From: Nothophaeocryptopus gaeumannii
Lineage: Eukaryota > Ascomycota > Dothideomycetes > Mycosphaerellales > Mycosphaerellaceae
DNA length: 64,000 nucleotides
Assembly: GCA_031771865.1 (NCBI GenBank)
Contig: JASISA010000007.1
Location: 1,094,850 to 1,158,849 of the forward strand
Direction of reading: 5' to 3'
Shown here one piece after another: positions 20,158 through 30,880 of the stretch. Both the position numbers and the translations under genes were made by a program. The notes below the pieces were generated by a model. The model did no database searches, was not told the DNA's origin, and saw only the letters and a program-made list of their open reading frames with translations. Position 1 is the first letter of the stretch; each line of letters starts with the position of its first letter.

Positions 20158-20808
20158 CGTGAATGCTCGTGCTATCGCAAACGGTTGGGATCGTCTACGG
20201 AGTCGTTTGGTCGTAGGCGCATAGACGGCACGCGCTGCGCGTAGTGCTCTATCGGTCGGCTGCTAGTCGTATATATCGTGGTGACTGTCTTCAACGAGCG
20301 TGTTTTCGGCGTTTCTGGACTGTCCTCTAGTTGAGTTGCTGTGTCGTGTGTAAGTTCCTCCTTCCACGCAATGCGCTCAGGAACGACCCCGACCCTGCAC
20401 GCTAGCGCACGGCCACTCCCGTGTGGCGTTGCATGGATTTAGCCTTGTCAAAGAAACACATCCTGGTCGACGTCGAACGCAAGCCGATGAAATAGGAATA
20501 TGCAATCGTGAAGACTGTTGTTATAGGCTCACTCAGGTATCTCGATTATGAGCAACACGAAACTAGCAGACAGTTATACAATTTGAAACCCAATACTCCA
20601 TCAGCACCTTCGCTCGCTATCCCACATAGCTCGGAACTCATAGCCAAAGCGATCGATATGTACTTCTGCATGTACTCAAATCCCCATATCAAGTCGAGAT
20701 ACACCTCAACTAGCGCATCATCATCTTGATCATCTTGTGCGCAGCCTCTGCACCTTCCTCTGAAGGAGAGCTCGCCGTACCCTCTGCTTGTTGCGGGTCT
20801 AGAAATTG

Positions 20809-22314
20809 TTAGCGAATGTTTACAGACGGTCTCAGATCTCGAGTGGACTTGCTTGGATAATAGTATGCAGTCACGGCGATCAGGGCATACACGAAAACGC
20901 AAAGTGCACCCTCAAGGTAGTCGCTCTTTTCATCTCTAAGAAAATTGCCGACCACTATGATGGCAAGAATGAGCACAATGGCGTCGAAGAGCTCGAAGTT
21001 CAGCGTCAAATCGTTTCCGATGCCCCACCCAACGAGCACGACCAGCGGAGTGTTGAGTAGCGCAGTCTGAATGCTGGCTCCCAAGACATGGCTCAGCGCG
21101 AAGTTCATCTGGTTGTCGTACGCTTCATCAACAGCAGTGATGTGTTCGGCTACTTTTTCGACGATTGGCACCAAGATCAGACCCACCAGAGCATCTGAGA
21201 CGCCTCGTTCGTTGACCAGATACTCAATTTCATTGACCAAGAAGACCGCCATAAAGCTGACAAACATCAAGGCCAGCAGAAGCGCGAGAATGCTCTCCGT
21301 GAGTGTGAGCTTCGGCTTTGCCAGGTCTCGATGTCTATCGTGGTCGCGCTGCTCGTCCGCCTCAAGGATGTCTTCGTACAGGCCGTGGTGACTATGAGCC
21401 TGAAACCAGACGTAGACGCAGAACGCAATCAGGAGCACAATTGCCGTTGCACGAGAGATGTGGATCGTAGCTGACTCGATTTGCTCCGTGGTAGTATTCT
21501 CGTTTCCGTAGAGTGTGTTGTAGAAGACCGTTGGGATGATGAGACCCATTCCGGCGACGAGCATCAAGTTAGAACCCACTTCGGAGATGGCCTCATGGAA
21601 GGTCTGCTGCGGATGGAAGATGCCACCGACGAAGAAGCACAGACCCAGACAGAACAATAAGTTGGCCAGAATCGATCCTAGAATCGCAGCGCGAATGACA
21701 GCGTAGGCTTGGTTTTGCACAAGCAGCACCATGAACAGGATGATCTCGACAACACTTCCAAACGTCGTCTCCAGCATGACACCAGCCACCTTTGGAAGCT
21801 TCCTCGCAAGCTCTTGACCAGCAAAGCCGACCAAGTTCGCAGCCGGCACCATTCCTATGTATGCGGTGATGAAGATCCAAAGTTCGTGTTCTCGGTAATT
21901 GAAGTACAGCACCAACGCGGCAATGGTGAAAGGCCAGAGCACATTAGTCCATTTACTCGCCGTACAAGACGAAGCCCAGCATATGGTAAAGAACTTGATC
22001 GGATGGAACCAACTACGGCCACTCTCTCCGTCAGGCTGAATACCGCGTGTGACTCTGTGTCCGTTGTGATTGATGCGATGCCCATGCTCGTTGTACTGCG
22101 GTAGCGACGAGCCGCGAGAGTGTCCCTTTTCTTGATCTCGCGTGCCATCGTGGCCAGTGCCGGCTCCTTGGTGGTGGTCAACTGTGTCTGGATGCGCGTC
22201 CTTACGTCGGAAGACTCGTGCTCGGCTACTGCGATTCCGGGTGATTCCAGGACTGGGTGCGTGTGTGTTTGGGGGAGGCCCGCCATTCTCACGTCTAAGT
22301 TCTGGCTCGACCAT
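20809..22314 (-). CDS. Cation/H+ antiporter of the CAX superfamily, VNX1-like
   Basis: This 501-residue membrane protein has about 110 hydrophilic N-terminal residues followed by roughly 11 membrane segments. The two exchanger repeats are recognisable: TFGSVVEIILFMVLL...LGSILANLLFCLG and VEKVAEHITAVDEAYDNQMNFALSHVLGASIQTALLNTP. In classic VCX1-type Ca2+/H+ exchangers these cores read GNxxE; here the GN pairs are replaced (FGSVVE, VEKVAE). That points to the VNX1-like branch, a vacuolar monovalent-cation/H+ antiporter in yeast. A His/Asp-rich loop lies between the halves. The C-terminus after YYYPSK may be altered by a short intron (about 50 bp ending near 20810) that I could not settle. Confidence 0.85.
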   Translation of the reverse strand: MVEPELRRENGGPPPNTHAPSPGITRNRSSRARVFRRKDAHPDTVDHHQGAGTGHDGTRDQEKGHSRGSSLPQYNEHGHRINHNGHRVTRGIQPDGESGRSWFHPIKFFTICWASSCTASKWTNVLWPFTIAALVLYFNYREHELWIFITAYIGMVPAANLVGFAGQELARKLPKVAGVMLETTFGSVVEIILFMVLLVQNQAYAVIRAAILGSILANLLFCLGLCFFVGGIFHPQQTFHEAISEVGSNLMLVAGMGLIIPTVFYNTLYGNENTTTEQIESATIHISRATAIVLLIAFCVYVWFQAHSHHGLYEDILEADEQRDHDRHRDLAKPKLTLTESILALLLALMFVSFMAVFLVNEIEYLVNERGVSDALVGLILVPIVEKVAEHITAVDEAYDNQMNFALSHVLGASIQTALLNTPLVVLVGWGIGNDLTLNFELFDAIVLILAIIVVGNFLRDEKSDYLEGALCVFVYALIAVTAYYYPSKSTRDLRPSVNIR

Positions 22315-23433
22315 CGTGCTTGGAGATGTTGGCGGTGAAGCTTAATCTGGCTTCGTCGATGGCTGTAGTCGAGGTAGGTGAAGTCGAAGTCGTGATCGTG
22401 GAATATGTACAGCGTCTGCGAGCAGTTCCAGCCTGCAGGGCGGACGGGAGTGAAGTGAAGAACTGGGTGGAATATCAGCCGTTAGTCGTTTGCTCGTCGT
22501 CCGGCGCACGAGGCGCAGCTCTAAAAGGAGAGAGGTGAGGTCTCAGCGGCTGAGCCGGTGGTTCAATGCCTGCTACAGTATTGGTATGTCGGTATACGAA
22601 GCTCAGGTGTCGGAGAGATATCCGTGCTGGGGAGGTCGGGAGTAGTGACAACGAAGAAGATGATACGCTGTTTCCTACCATTCCGGTACTTCGTACCGCG
22701 AGGCTTCAGCTGGGGTGCTTGTACTTGATTCTTCAACGAGGCTTGTTACGCTTGTCCCGCCAAGGTGCTTGACGTGTTTTGGTGCAGCCACGATCGGCGC
22801 CTCTCATTTTGGAGCGAAGTTCACACGCACAGGCTTCCCTGGGCCCATCCGCTCCAGACTTTCCGCCGTCAGCCACCCTACGAACTCCTTCAGATGCAGG
22901 TCATTGTCCTACGAACTCCTCCTCGTCTCAATCAGCTTCATCAAATACATCCCTTCCACCCCGTCTTCTCTCATATTTGCTTGTTCGTCATGAACACATC
23001 ACACAGCTCAGCTGAACGTAAGCTGCATCGCGTGCATTGCCAAGAGGCAGCACTACCTTGATTTGAGGAAAACAGTGCGCCTTGAAACCTTCTTCCAAAC
23101 GCCACGATTGGACGAGAGATCAGCTCTGGGATCAGGGCAAGGACTGCGAACAAGGTGCAATGGATCGAACCTCGCCTCATGATATTGCTGACACTTCTCT
23201 CGTCATCACATCGTATGCTATATACACTGATAGCTTGTACACCGCAGTCATCGGAACCGGAACACCAACATTTTTGGGCCGGCCCAAACGCTACGCCCTC
23301 GCCTTCCTTCTTCTTCGTATGCTTCTCTGGAAATGCCGCAACTCCGCCAAATATGCAATAAAACCCCATCACTCCTGAGAATGTTTCTGCTGAACAGATA
23401 CTTCTTGCTGTCGGTGAAATATTATCTTCTTCC
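22315..23433. other. Intergenic, nothing recognised
   Basis: Over 1 kb with only overlapping chance frames on both strands. It should include the antiporter promoter and the 3' region of the secreted protein gene. Confidence 0.45.
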
Positions 23434-24434
23434 TCAAGACCCATCATCTGGTTGAGCCGCACCAAACTCCGCAGTCCCGCACAACTCAGCCACGTACCAC
23501 CCAGTGCCAGGATCCATTGGCGAAGATGGGCCCGCGTCGTAGTAGCCCAGCAGACCTTGTCCGCAGTTCATATCGCCAGTGAGTGGATCGGTCGGGAACT
23601 CCAATCTGCACACACCAGTCCGAATGTCCCAAGCACTTGCAGCACATTCGTATGAGGCAGCGCACAACTGGCAGCAAGAGGAGGCATCGGTCGTGTTGGT
23701 CAAGTACGTTGCTCCAGCCGAAGGCGTATCAGAGAGCCACTCGATGCCAAAGCCATTGTATGCGCTGGTCTGGGCTGCTGGAGAGCACTTTGGATCCAGA
23801 GTGGTGGTCGTAGTGTAAGATGCCAGCGTTGTGGTAACAGATCCACAGGTGGTGCTCGTGGTTGCGAAAGCAGTCGCGATAGCATAGTCCTTGCCGCCTC
23901 CCTTGGTGCTGGTGACGGTGGCCTGGGTGAAGTCCGTATAGTCGTAGAAAGTTGAAGTCTTTCCAGCTGGGACGTAAGTGTAGGTCTGCCCATAGGTTGT
24001 GTACGAAGTCTGTGTAACCGTACAGGCGCCGTCTCGCGGATTCAGGCCAAGCTCGCGCTTCCCATATCCTTTGGCAGTTTGGGATGCTGATGCATATACC
24101 GTGAGTGTCGAAGCTGGTTCCGTTCTGCTAATGATTAGCACAGGCACGAATTGCATCAATGGAGTAGAACTTACACAGTCCCAGTCTCCCCACACACAGC
24201 CGTTGTCTCAGTCAAAGTCTGCAGAGTCGTCGTCGTCGTAATCGTCGACCAAAGCGTAAAAGTTCCCAAATCCTCCGCCGTCGTAGGATGCTCCGTCACA
24301 ACAACAGTCGAAGAGTAAGTCGCCGTCTTAGTCGGAACAATCACCTGCTTCGTCGTTGTCACACATCCTTCCTGCGGGAGTGCAAGCGCCAGACCAGCAA
24401 AGCCGACGACTGGAAGCAGAAAAGTCGATCGCAT
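23434..24434 (-). CDS. Secreted Thr-rich protein with C-terminal Cys (PAN/apple-like) region
   Basis: The predicted protein has 316 residues. The signal peptide is MRSTFLLPVVGFAGLALALP, starting at the ATG at 24434; the open frame extends 34 codons upstream but lacks a signal there. A long Thr/Ser/Tyr-rich region follows (for example TTTTTLQTLTETTAVC), probably O-glycosylated. From about residue 220 comes a compact cysteine region (DASSCCQLCAASYECAASAWD...GVCRLEF...MNCGQG), like the PAN/apple-type modules of fungal surface proteins. A 50-bp intron at 24125-24174 (GTAAGT...TTAGCAG) joins the two exons to exactly 951 nt. No GPI signal is visible. Confidence 0.8.
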
Positions 24435-25929
24435 GGTTTGTGGAGACCAGACACTGCCTTGTGAAACGAATGTGTAGAAGATAAGACCAGAAGCAGGCAA
24501 GGTTGATATGTACCCAGGCCAGGCGATCTTGAACACAAGGCTGGTGCAGGCTTGCGGGCTTGTCTCAAAAAGATTTCTTGGGGTTCGCGAAGCGCGAGGC
24601 GACTTTTATGTATCCCGAACGAGCGTGTTGCACTCTTCCACGTGCTGGGCGGAAGCGATCGAGAAAGAGATCGAGCAAGCCGAACAGAACAGGGTCGTTG
24701 TCGTCCGCTCCGAACTTGGAAAGGTCGTGCGTGTGAAGACGAAGGTCGTCGTGTGGTAATGCAGATGTCTCCCGGTGAAGAGGATTGCAACCCGGGAGGT
24801 TCTCTCTCCGTTTGCAGATTTTCTTGGAGGAGGAAAGATTCTAACTGCATGCCCGGATATAGCCTCCTTCAACCATCATCGTACCTGGCTAGTGATGCAC
24901 GCAAGCGTCTAGCGCGACCGGATGAAGAACGGGAAGGAAGAAGGTGTGGCTTGCTAACGATTCCAAGCTTCTTGGTCACCTCACACTCAAGTTTCTCATC
25001 ACAACCTCGCCAGGTCTCGCTCCATTCGTCTCCTGCATACAAGTATTGGAAACATCCATGCAACAAATCCATTGCACCGACTGGTTACCAATCCTTCGAC
25101 GTACGTGCTGTACCTGCATCACCCACAATCCTACACAGCCTCTGGAGAGAGCTGAGCCGACAACCTGCAAAAATCTACATGACACCAAATCGCATTCGCT
25201 GCCGTGAGGAAACTCGCAGCTGCACCTACCCGACAAGCCAGTTCCTTGCAGGCCGCAGGAGCACCAGAGAATCAAATCGCCCTTGTGTTTCCGCACCATT
25301 TTGCAAATTTGCCACTGGGACGTAAGAGGTCGCATCGCAGGTCGCTTCGAGGTTGGGAGCAGAATGTCGCGCTTGCAGCTTGCAGCAAAAGGTTGCCACA
25401 CCTTGCACAATGCCGTCTTCTAGCTGCAGTCGACATCGCGTTTCTATTTCCGAATGTCCTGAAGGTGTGGCCGATAGCCGATCAGTGTCGCGTCGTGTCT
25501 CCCCATTGAATTGATGGATACGCAGTTTCGTCCGACCCTTTCCGCGTGTTGTTCAGTATCGCAAGGATGTGAAGATGAGTATGAAAGCCTCGGCGAAGGC
25601 AGGGAGAGCATTGCGGAGATGGCATGGTGGGTGGCATGGCGTGCACCACGTGCATTTGATTCAATCTGACAGTTATCAATCCCTTGCTTGCCCGCACACC
25701 ACCCACATTCTACCCCATGCGTCGGCGCCACGGTCTCGGAAATGCTACGTCGTCAATTCTGTTCCGTGTGTTTCATGTCTCATCCAGCCTCTCCACCTCC
25801 CGCCATGCAATGATCGACCGTACCTGTCGTCAAAGTAAGTGGTCAGGTGGAATGCGAGAATAGCTCCCGCTCAATATATAGAAGCTTGGCGCCATCCAGA
25901 GCGATAACCCCTCGTACGACAGCTTCCTC
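24435..25929. other. Intergenic, nothing recognised
   Basis: About 1.5 kb. All frames overlap each other on opposite strands and none shows a family, signal peptide or coherent exon structure. No tRNA or repeat was noticed. Confidence 0.45.
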
Positions 25930-27152
25930 TCAATCGAATTTGGCGAACGCCAGCTCGTACGCGAGACCCAAGGTCAAGCGTGCATGTTGCAGCATGTGGT
26001 CGAAGTCGAGATATTGGATCTTATCCTCAGTAGTGTGGATTTTCTGTCCGAACTCCATGGTTAGTCGATTTACTTTTAAAGCAATGCAACCTCGAAACCG
26101 CATCTTACCTTGTCGCTGTACTTGAAATCGCTCTCGATCACGAAGGCGCTCGGGTATCCAGCTTTGCTCGCGGAAGCATGATCTGAGCATGCGTAGCCAC
26201 ACTTGGTCTCCACGTATGGGATGGTGCAGTAGGTTGTCACGACTTGCTTGATGAAATCGGTGAGGCCAGGGTCGACGAAGTCGGTGATGACGCCTACGCT
26301 TTCAGGCTCCCCGGCATCTTTCGTGCCAGCGGTGTATCCTGTCATGTCTTGCTGGAGCATGGCCTTGACATCCCGACCCGCACGCTCGTAATTGTTGAAG
26401 ATGGCTTGCGAACCGAGTAAGCCTCCTTCCTCAGCCGAGTACCAATGGAACTCCAATGTGTTCTCAGCTTTGCCCTGTGCAATGTCCTTATCTTGGAGCA
26501 ATACCCGCAGCGCTTCGAGAATAGTGACAGTTCCCGATCCGTCATCGTCAGCACCGGGCGCCGCTAGGATTGACGGCAGGAAGAGATTGATGCTGTCTTG
26601 ATGCGCTCCGATCACCACAGTCTTCTCGCTCTTGCCGGGCAGGGTTGCAATTATCGAATTCTGGACCCACGAGTGCTGGAACGGCCGAACGACACCAGCG
26701 CCAGCCTTGGTGAGGGTCTGGTTGACCTGGTCCATAAGCCACTCCGAGGACTGCCTTCCATAATCCGACTTGTAGTATCGCGTGTGGAAGCTCGTGAAGG
26801 TCTCCAAGTGCTCTCTCATGTTCTTCTTGTCGAGATCCTTCATCAACTTGGATGCCGTCTCGTTGTACGCTGGCTTCTTGGGGTAGGCGACTGTCTTGGA
26901 CGACCTAACCTTCGATTGCATGCCTAGCTCTGGAGTTTCAGTGACATCGAAGAAGCGGACGCCTTCCCGGCGCAGCTGCCACTTCTCGTCCTCCGTTACC
27001 CATCGTTGCTCGCATGGTGATAGCTCGATGAGATACTGCTCAGCGCTGGCGAAGGGCGACTGGCCCTGCACCGCATTCACGACATCTTTGTAGGATGGGA
27101 TGGAGAGGGCGAACGCCGAAGTCGAGGCTAAGAGCACGGTCGAGAGCTTCAT
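25930..27152 (-). CDS. Secreted M28 leucine aminopeptidase (LAP1-like)
   Basis: This zinc aminopeptidase of peptidase family M28E removes N-terminal residues from extracellular peptides. It has 385 residues from two exons (intron 26044-26108) with a signal peptide (MKLSTVLLASTSAFALS) and a propeptide region to about residue 85. The co-catalytic zinc ligands and catalytic Glu are in place: H184 (IGAHQDS), D203 (GADDDGSG), E241/E242 (SAEEGG), D269 (QQDM) and H325 (CSDHAS). C318 and C322 could pair. Length and order fit secreted fungal LAP1. It is divergent from LEU1 across an 850-bp intergenic region. Confidence 0.95.
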
Positions 27153-28002
27153 GTTGGAGAGCTGTTTCGGAGGCTGGTTCGATTGACGGAGCTCTCGGCT
27201 GAGCTTGTTCTGAATGCGCGGTCTGATCGCCTTGATGGATATTAAGGGGATGGATGAAGATCAATTGCTTTTGGATGAATGATATGGTGACGGAGACGGG
27301 ATGGTTGATATGTGTTATCTCGCTCGTGCAGGCATCCAGATTGCTGCGCGTTGTAGCACGAGATGGGCCTGCAGGAACGGAACGGGAGCGTGACGAGCGT
27401 CATCACGGCAACCGAAGGAGAAAGAGCGACGGACCGTTGCGGTAGTTCTAGCTATAGCTAACCCTGACCCCGCCTCTCCTCTCCTCCGACTGATCGCATG
27501 CCAAGACTTTTCTGTGTTTCCTCGAAATCCCTGGCTGGCTGGTCAACATCCGCTTCGCATCGCTTACGAAGGGCTCTGAACCTGGACAAATGCTCCGAAC
27601 AACAAGCGAAGAAGTTTGAATCAGTCAAAGATGATCACAAAGCACTCCAGGACGCGTCTAATGCGCTGCGAGGTCGGCCCATCTGATCTGGTCAATGCTT
27701 CGGTGTAGAGTGTAGAAGGTGGTGGATGGGTTTGTGGCCAAGTCGAGTGAGCCTGGATGCAACGGCCAATCAGAGGCAGGCTTTAGTCAAATGAGCAGTC
27801 TCTCCGACATCGCTTGTGTGAGATGTTATAGAAAACACAGCATAGCATAGCCTCTGACGCACTCGCCGCTCGAGCAACAGCTCATGCTCCTTCGGCTTCC
27901 GTGTTGAACAACCCCCAATACCCTCGGTGCCTCCTTCTTACTCAAAACACCCAATCCCTCACCGACGCCGAGAGAGCTTCCACTGAAGCCAACACAGTCA
28001 CA
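27153..28002. promoter_or_regulatory. Divergent promoter region between aminopeptidase and LEU1
   Basis: The 850 bp separate two divergent starts. A pyrimidine-rich stretch (ccctcggtgcctccttctt, about 27917-27935) lies just upstream of LEU1, as is common near fungal transcription starts. I looked for the Leu3-type site CCGG-N2-CCGG and did not see it. A CGG/CCG cluster (gacggaccgttgcgg) sits near 27430. A 62-codon plus-strand frame at 27498-27686 has no support. Confidence 0.4.
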
Positions 28003-30381
28003 ATGCCCGGTATGTCACACCGGTGTTATCCTAGCACATCCAACTGCTAATCTGTTGAACGTGTAGGCGTAGCAAAGGGCCCAAGCACTTTGTACGACAA
28101 GGTCTTCGAAGACCACATCGTTGACGAGAGGCCCGATGGCACCGTCTTGCTCTACATCGATCGTCACCTGGTCCACGAAGTGACCAGCCCACAAGCCTTC
28201 GAAGGCCTCAAGAACGCTGGCCGCAAAGTACGGAGACCGGACAACACACTTGCTACCACCGATCACAACGTGCCTACCACACCCCGAAAGAACTTCAAGA
28301 ACATCAGCAAGTTCGTGAAAGAGGATGACAGCAGATTACAATGCGAGACTCTCGAGCAGAATGTCAAGGACTTCAACCTCACCTACTTTGGTCTTGGCGA
28401 CAAGAGGCAAGGCATCGTCCATGTTATTGGACCCGAGCAAGGCTTTACTCTGCCCGGAACCACCGTAGTCTGTGGTGACTCCCACACCAGCACGCACGGC
28501 GCCTTCGGTGCTTTGGCGTTTGGTATCGGTACGAGTGAAGTCGAGCACGTTCTCGCAACACAGACCTTGATGACAAGGCGAAGTAAGAACATGAAGATAC
28601 AAGTGGATGGTGAGCTTGCACCAGGCGTCAGCAGCAAGGACATTGTTCTCCATGTCATTGGCATGATTGGCACTGCGGGCGGTACTGGCCATGTCATCGA
28701 GTTCTGTGGATCTGCGATTCGCGGTCTCAGCATGGAAGCAAGGATGAGCATGTGCAACATGTCCATCGAGGGCGGTGCACGTGCTGGCATGGTCGCACCA
28801 GATGACATCACATTTGAGTACATCAAGGGCAAGCCATTGGCACCTAAGGAAGGTTCTCCAGAGTGGAACAAGGCCATCAAGTATTGGCAAGGGCTCAAGA
28901 GCGACCCAGGAGCCAAGTGGGATGCTGAGGTCCTTATTGACGCCAAAGACATTGCGCCGACCGTCTCCTGGGGAACATCGCCTCAAGACGTCATTTCTAT
29001 CACTGGCAGCGTCCCAGGCCCTAACGATTTCGAAGATCCAAACAAGAAGTCAGCATGCGAGCGTGCCCTCAAGTATATGGGCCTCACAGCTGGCACAAAG
29101 ATGACTGACATCGAGCTCGACAAGGTCTTCATTGGGTCTTGCACAAATTCTCGCATTGAGGATTTGCGTATTGCAGCACACGTAGTGAAGGGCAAGACGA
29201 TCGCTCCTAATCTCAAGCGTGCTATGATCGTGCCTGGATCTGGTTTGGTCAAGCAAAAAGCTGAGGCCGAGGGTCTCGACAAGATCTTCACTGACGCTGG
29301 CTTCGAGTGGAGAGAAGCTGGCTGCTCAATGTGCTTGGGCATGAACCCAGACATCCTATCTCCAGGCGAGCGATGTGCGAGTACCAGCAACCGTAACTTC
29401 GAAGGCCGACAAGGAGCTGGAGGTCGGACGCATCTTATGTCCCCCGCCATGGCAGCTGCTGCAGCCCTTGCCGGTAAGCTCGCCGATGTCAGGAATTTGG
29501 CTGGCTACGAAGACGCTTTGCCCAAGTCTCGCTCAGCTCCTACCTCCGTCGAGACTCAGGTCGAGGACCCAGAGTCTGACGTCGACCTCGACAAGATCTT
29601 GGATGCGCCAGTGACATCGGAAGCTGCTGGTACTCAATCTAAAGCACCGTCTGGTGCGACCGGCATGCCCAAATTCACCCAATTGAAAGGCATCGCCGCC
29701 CCTATGGACCGAAGCAACGTCGACACCGACGCCATCATCCCCAAACAATTCCTCAAAACCATCAAACGCGCCGGTCTCTCAACAGGTCTCTTCCATGCCT
29801 GGCGTTTCACCGAAGACGGCTCCCTCAACAAAGACTTCGTCCTCAACCAAGATCCCTACACCCAATCCAAAATCCTCGTTGTCAGCGGCCCGAATTTCGG
29901 CTGCGGTTCTTCTCGAGAACACGCCCCTTGGGCCCTCCTCGACTTCGGCATCAAATGCATCATCGCCTCCTCCTTTGGCGACATCTTCTACAACAACACG
30001 TTCAAAAACGGCATGCTCCCCCTCCGAATAACCGACGAGTCCGCCCTCCAAAAAATCTTCTCCGAAGCCCAAGCCGGTCATGAAATCGAAGTCGACCTCG
30101 AATCCAATACCGTCAAGGACGCATCCGGAAAAGAAATCTGTTCCTTTGAGACGGATGAGTTCAGAAGACATTGTTTGATCAATGGATTGGACGATATTGG
30201 ATTGACAATGCAGGATAATGACAAGATTTCGAAATTTGAGGGGAGGAGGACGGAAGAGACGCCTTGGTTGGATGGGTCGGGGTATTTGAGTAGGCATCGC
30301 AGTGGGCCGGTGAAGGTGGAGGCTGCGCCTGTGCCGAAGACGAATCGGGGCGAGGAGAAGACGGAGCCGTTGGAATGGTAG
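28003..30381 (+). CDS. LEU1: 3-isopropylmalate dehydratase (isopropylmalate isomerase)
   Basis: This cytosolic Fe-S enzyme catalyses the second step of leucine synthesis, interconverting 2- and 3-isopropylmalate. It is the fungal single-chain form of 773 residues. The large aconitase-like domain holds the cluster cysteines in GSCTNSR (about 29136) and CSMCLG (about 29326). A linker rich in Pro, Ser and Asp follows (about 29530-29660), then the swivel domain with GPNFGCGSSREHAPWAL (about 29887). The start is ATG at 28003: a 7-nt first exon (28003-28009) is followed by an intron at 28010-28066 (GTATGT...GTGTAG). This gives MPGVAKGPSTLYDKVFE and a total of exactly 2322 nt. It is convergent with HOS3. 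Confidence 0.96.
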
Positions 30382-30880
30382 ATGGCAGAGCCCTCATTAT
30401 CTACTTCTGTCCTGTTGTGGGATAGGATGGGTATGGAGATGAGTGTGTTACCATGGATCGAGTTGCTTCAGTGTGTACGTTGCTGTCGCTACGGTGATAT
30501 GATGATGCGAATGGAAATGAAAACTTGTGCCATAGCTAGCCAAATGAGCTCGTCTTGCTGTTCAATGACCGAGTATATTTCGAAACACTTGTTCCCTCAA
30601 TCCAACAGCGATTGACCTGTTGGTTTTGAGGAAGCGAGAAGATGTTGGTGCGTGTCTATGAGACAACAAGCCCTTCTTCAGCAGCTGACGTGTGTATGAG
30701 ATATTTTATATACAATTGTCCAACCCTTTCACCTCTTGATTTTCCTGCTCAATGTTTCAAAAATGGGTATCTCTCATACAAAACGAAACAAGCCAACCCG
30801 AGTCCAAAGTGTATGCGCCCGCCAACTCGAGTCGCATGCATCAAAACAAAACAAAACGATAAGTGACAGTTAGTCGTCTG
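30382..30880. other. Convergent intergenic region LEU1/HOS3
   Basis: About 500 bp holding the 3' ends of two convergent genes. It is moderately AT-rich towards 30700-30870 (aaacaaaacaaaacg), suitable for poly(A) sites. No gene seen. Confidence 0.5.

Noticed and set aside
22971..23465. 164-codon minus-strand ORF downstream of the secreted protein gene
   Set aside because: No family resemblance or signal; overlaps several plus-strand frames of similar length.
24552..25325. 257-codon plus-strand ORF
   Set aside because: Composition looks like antisense chance frame; no domain, and other frames cover the same DNA.
27153..28002. Leu3 binding site upstream of LEU1
   Set aside because: I searched for CCGG-N2-CCGG by eye and did not find it.
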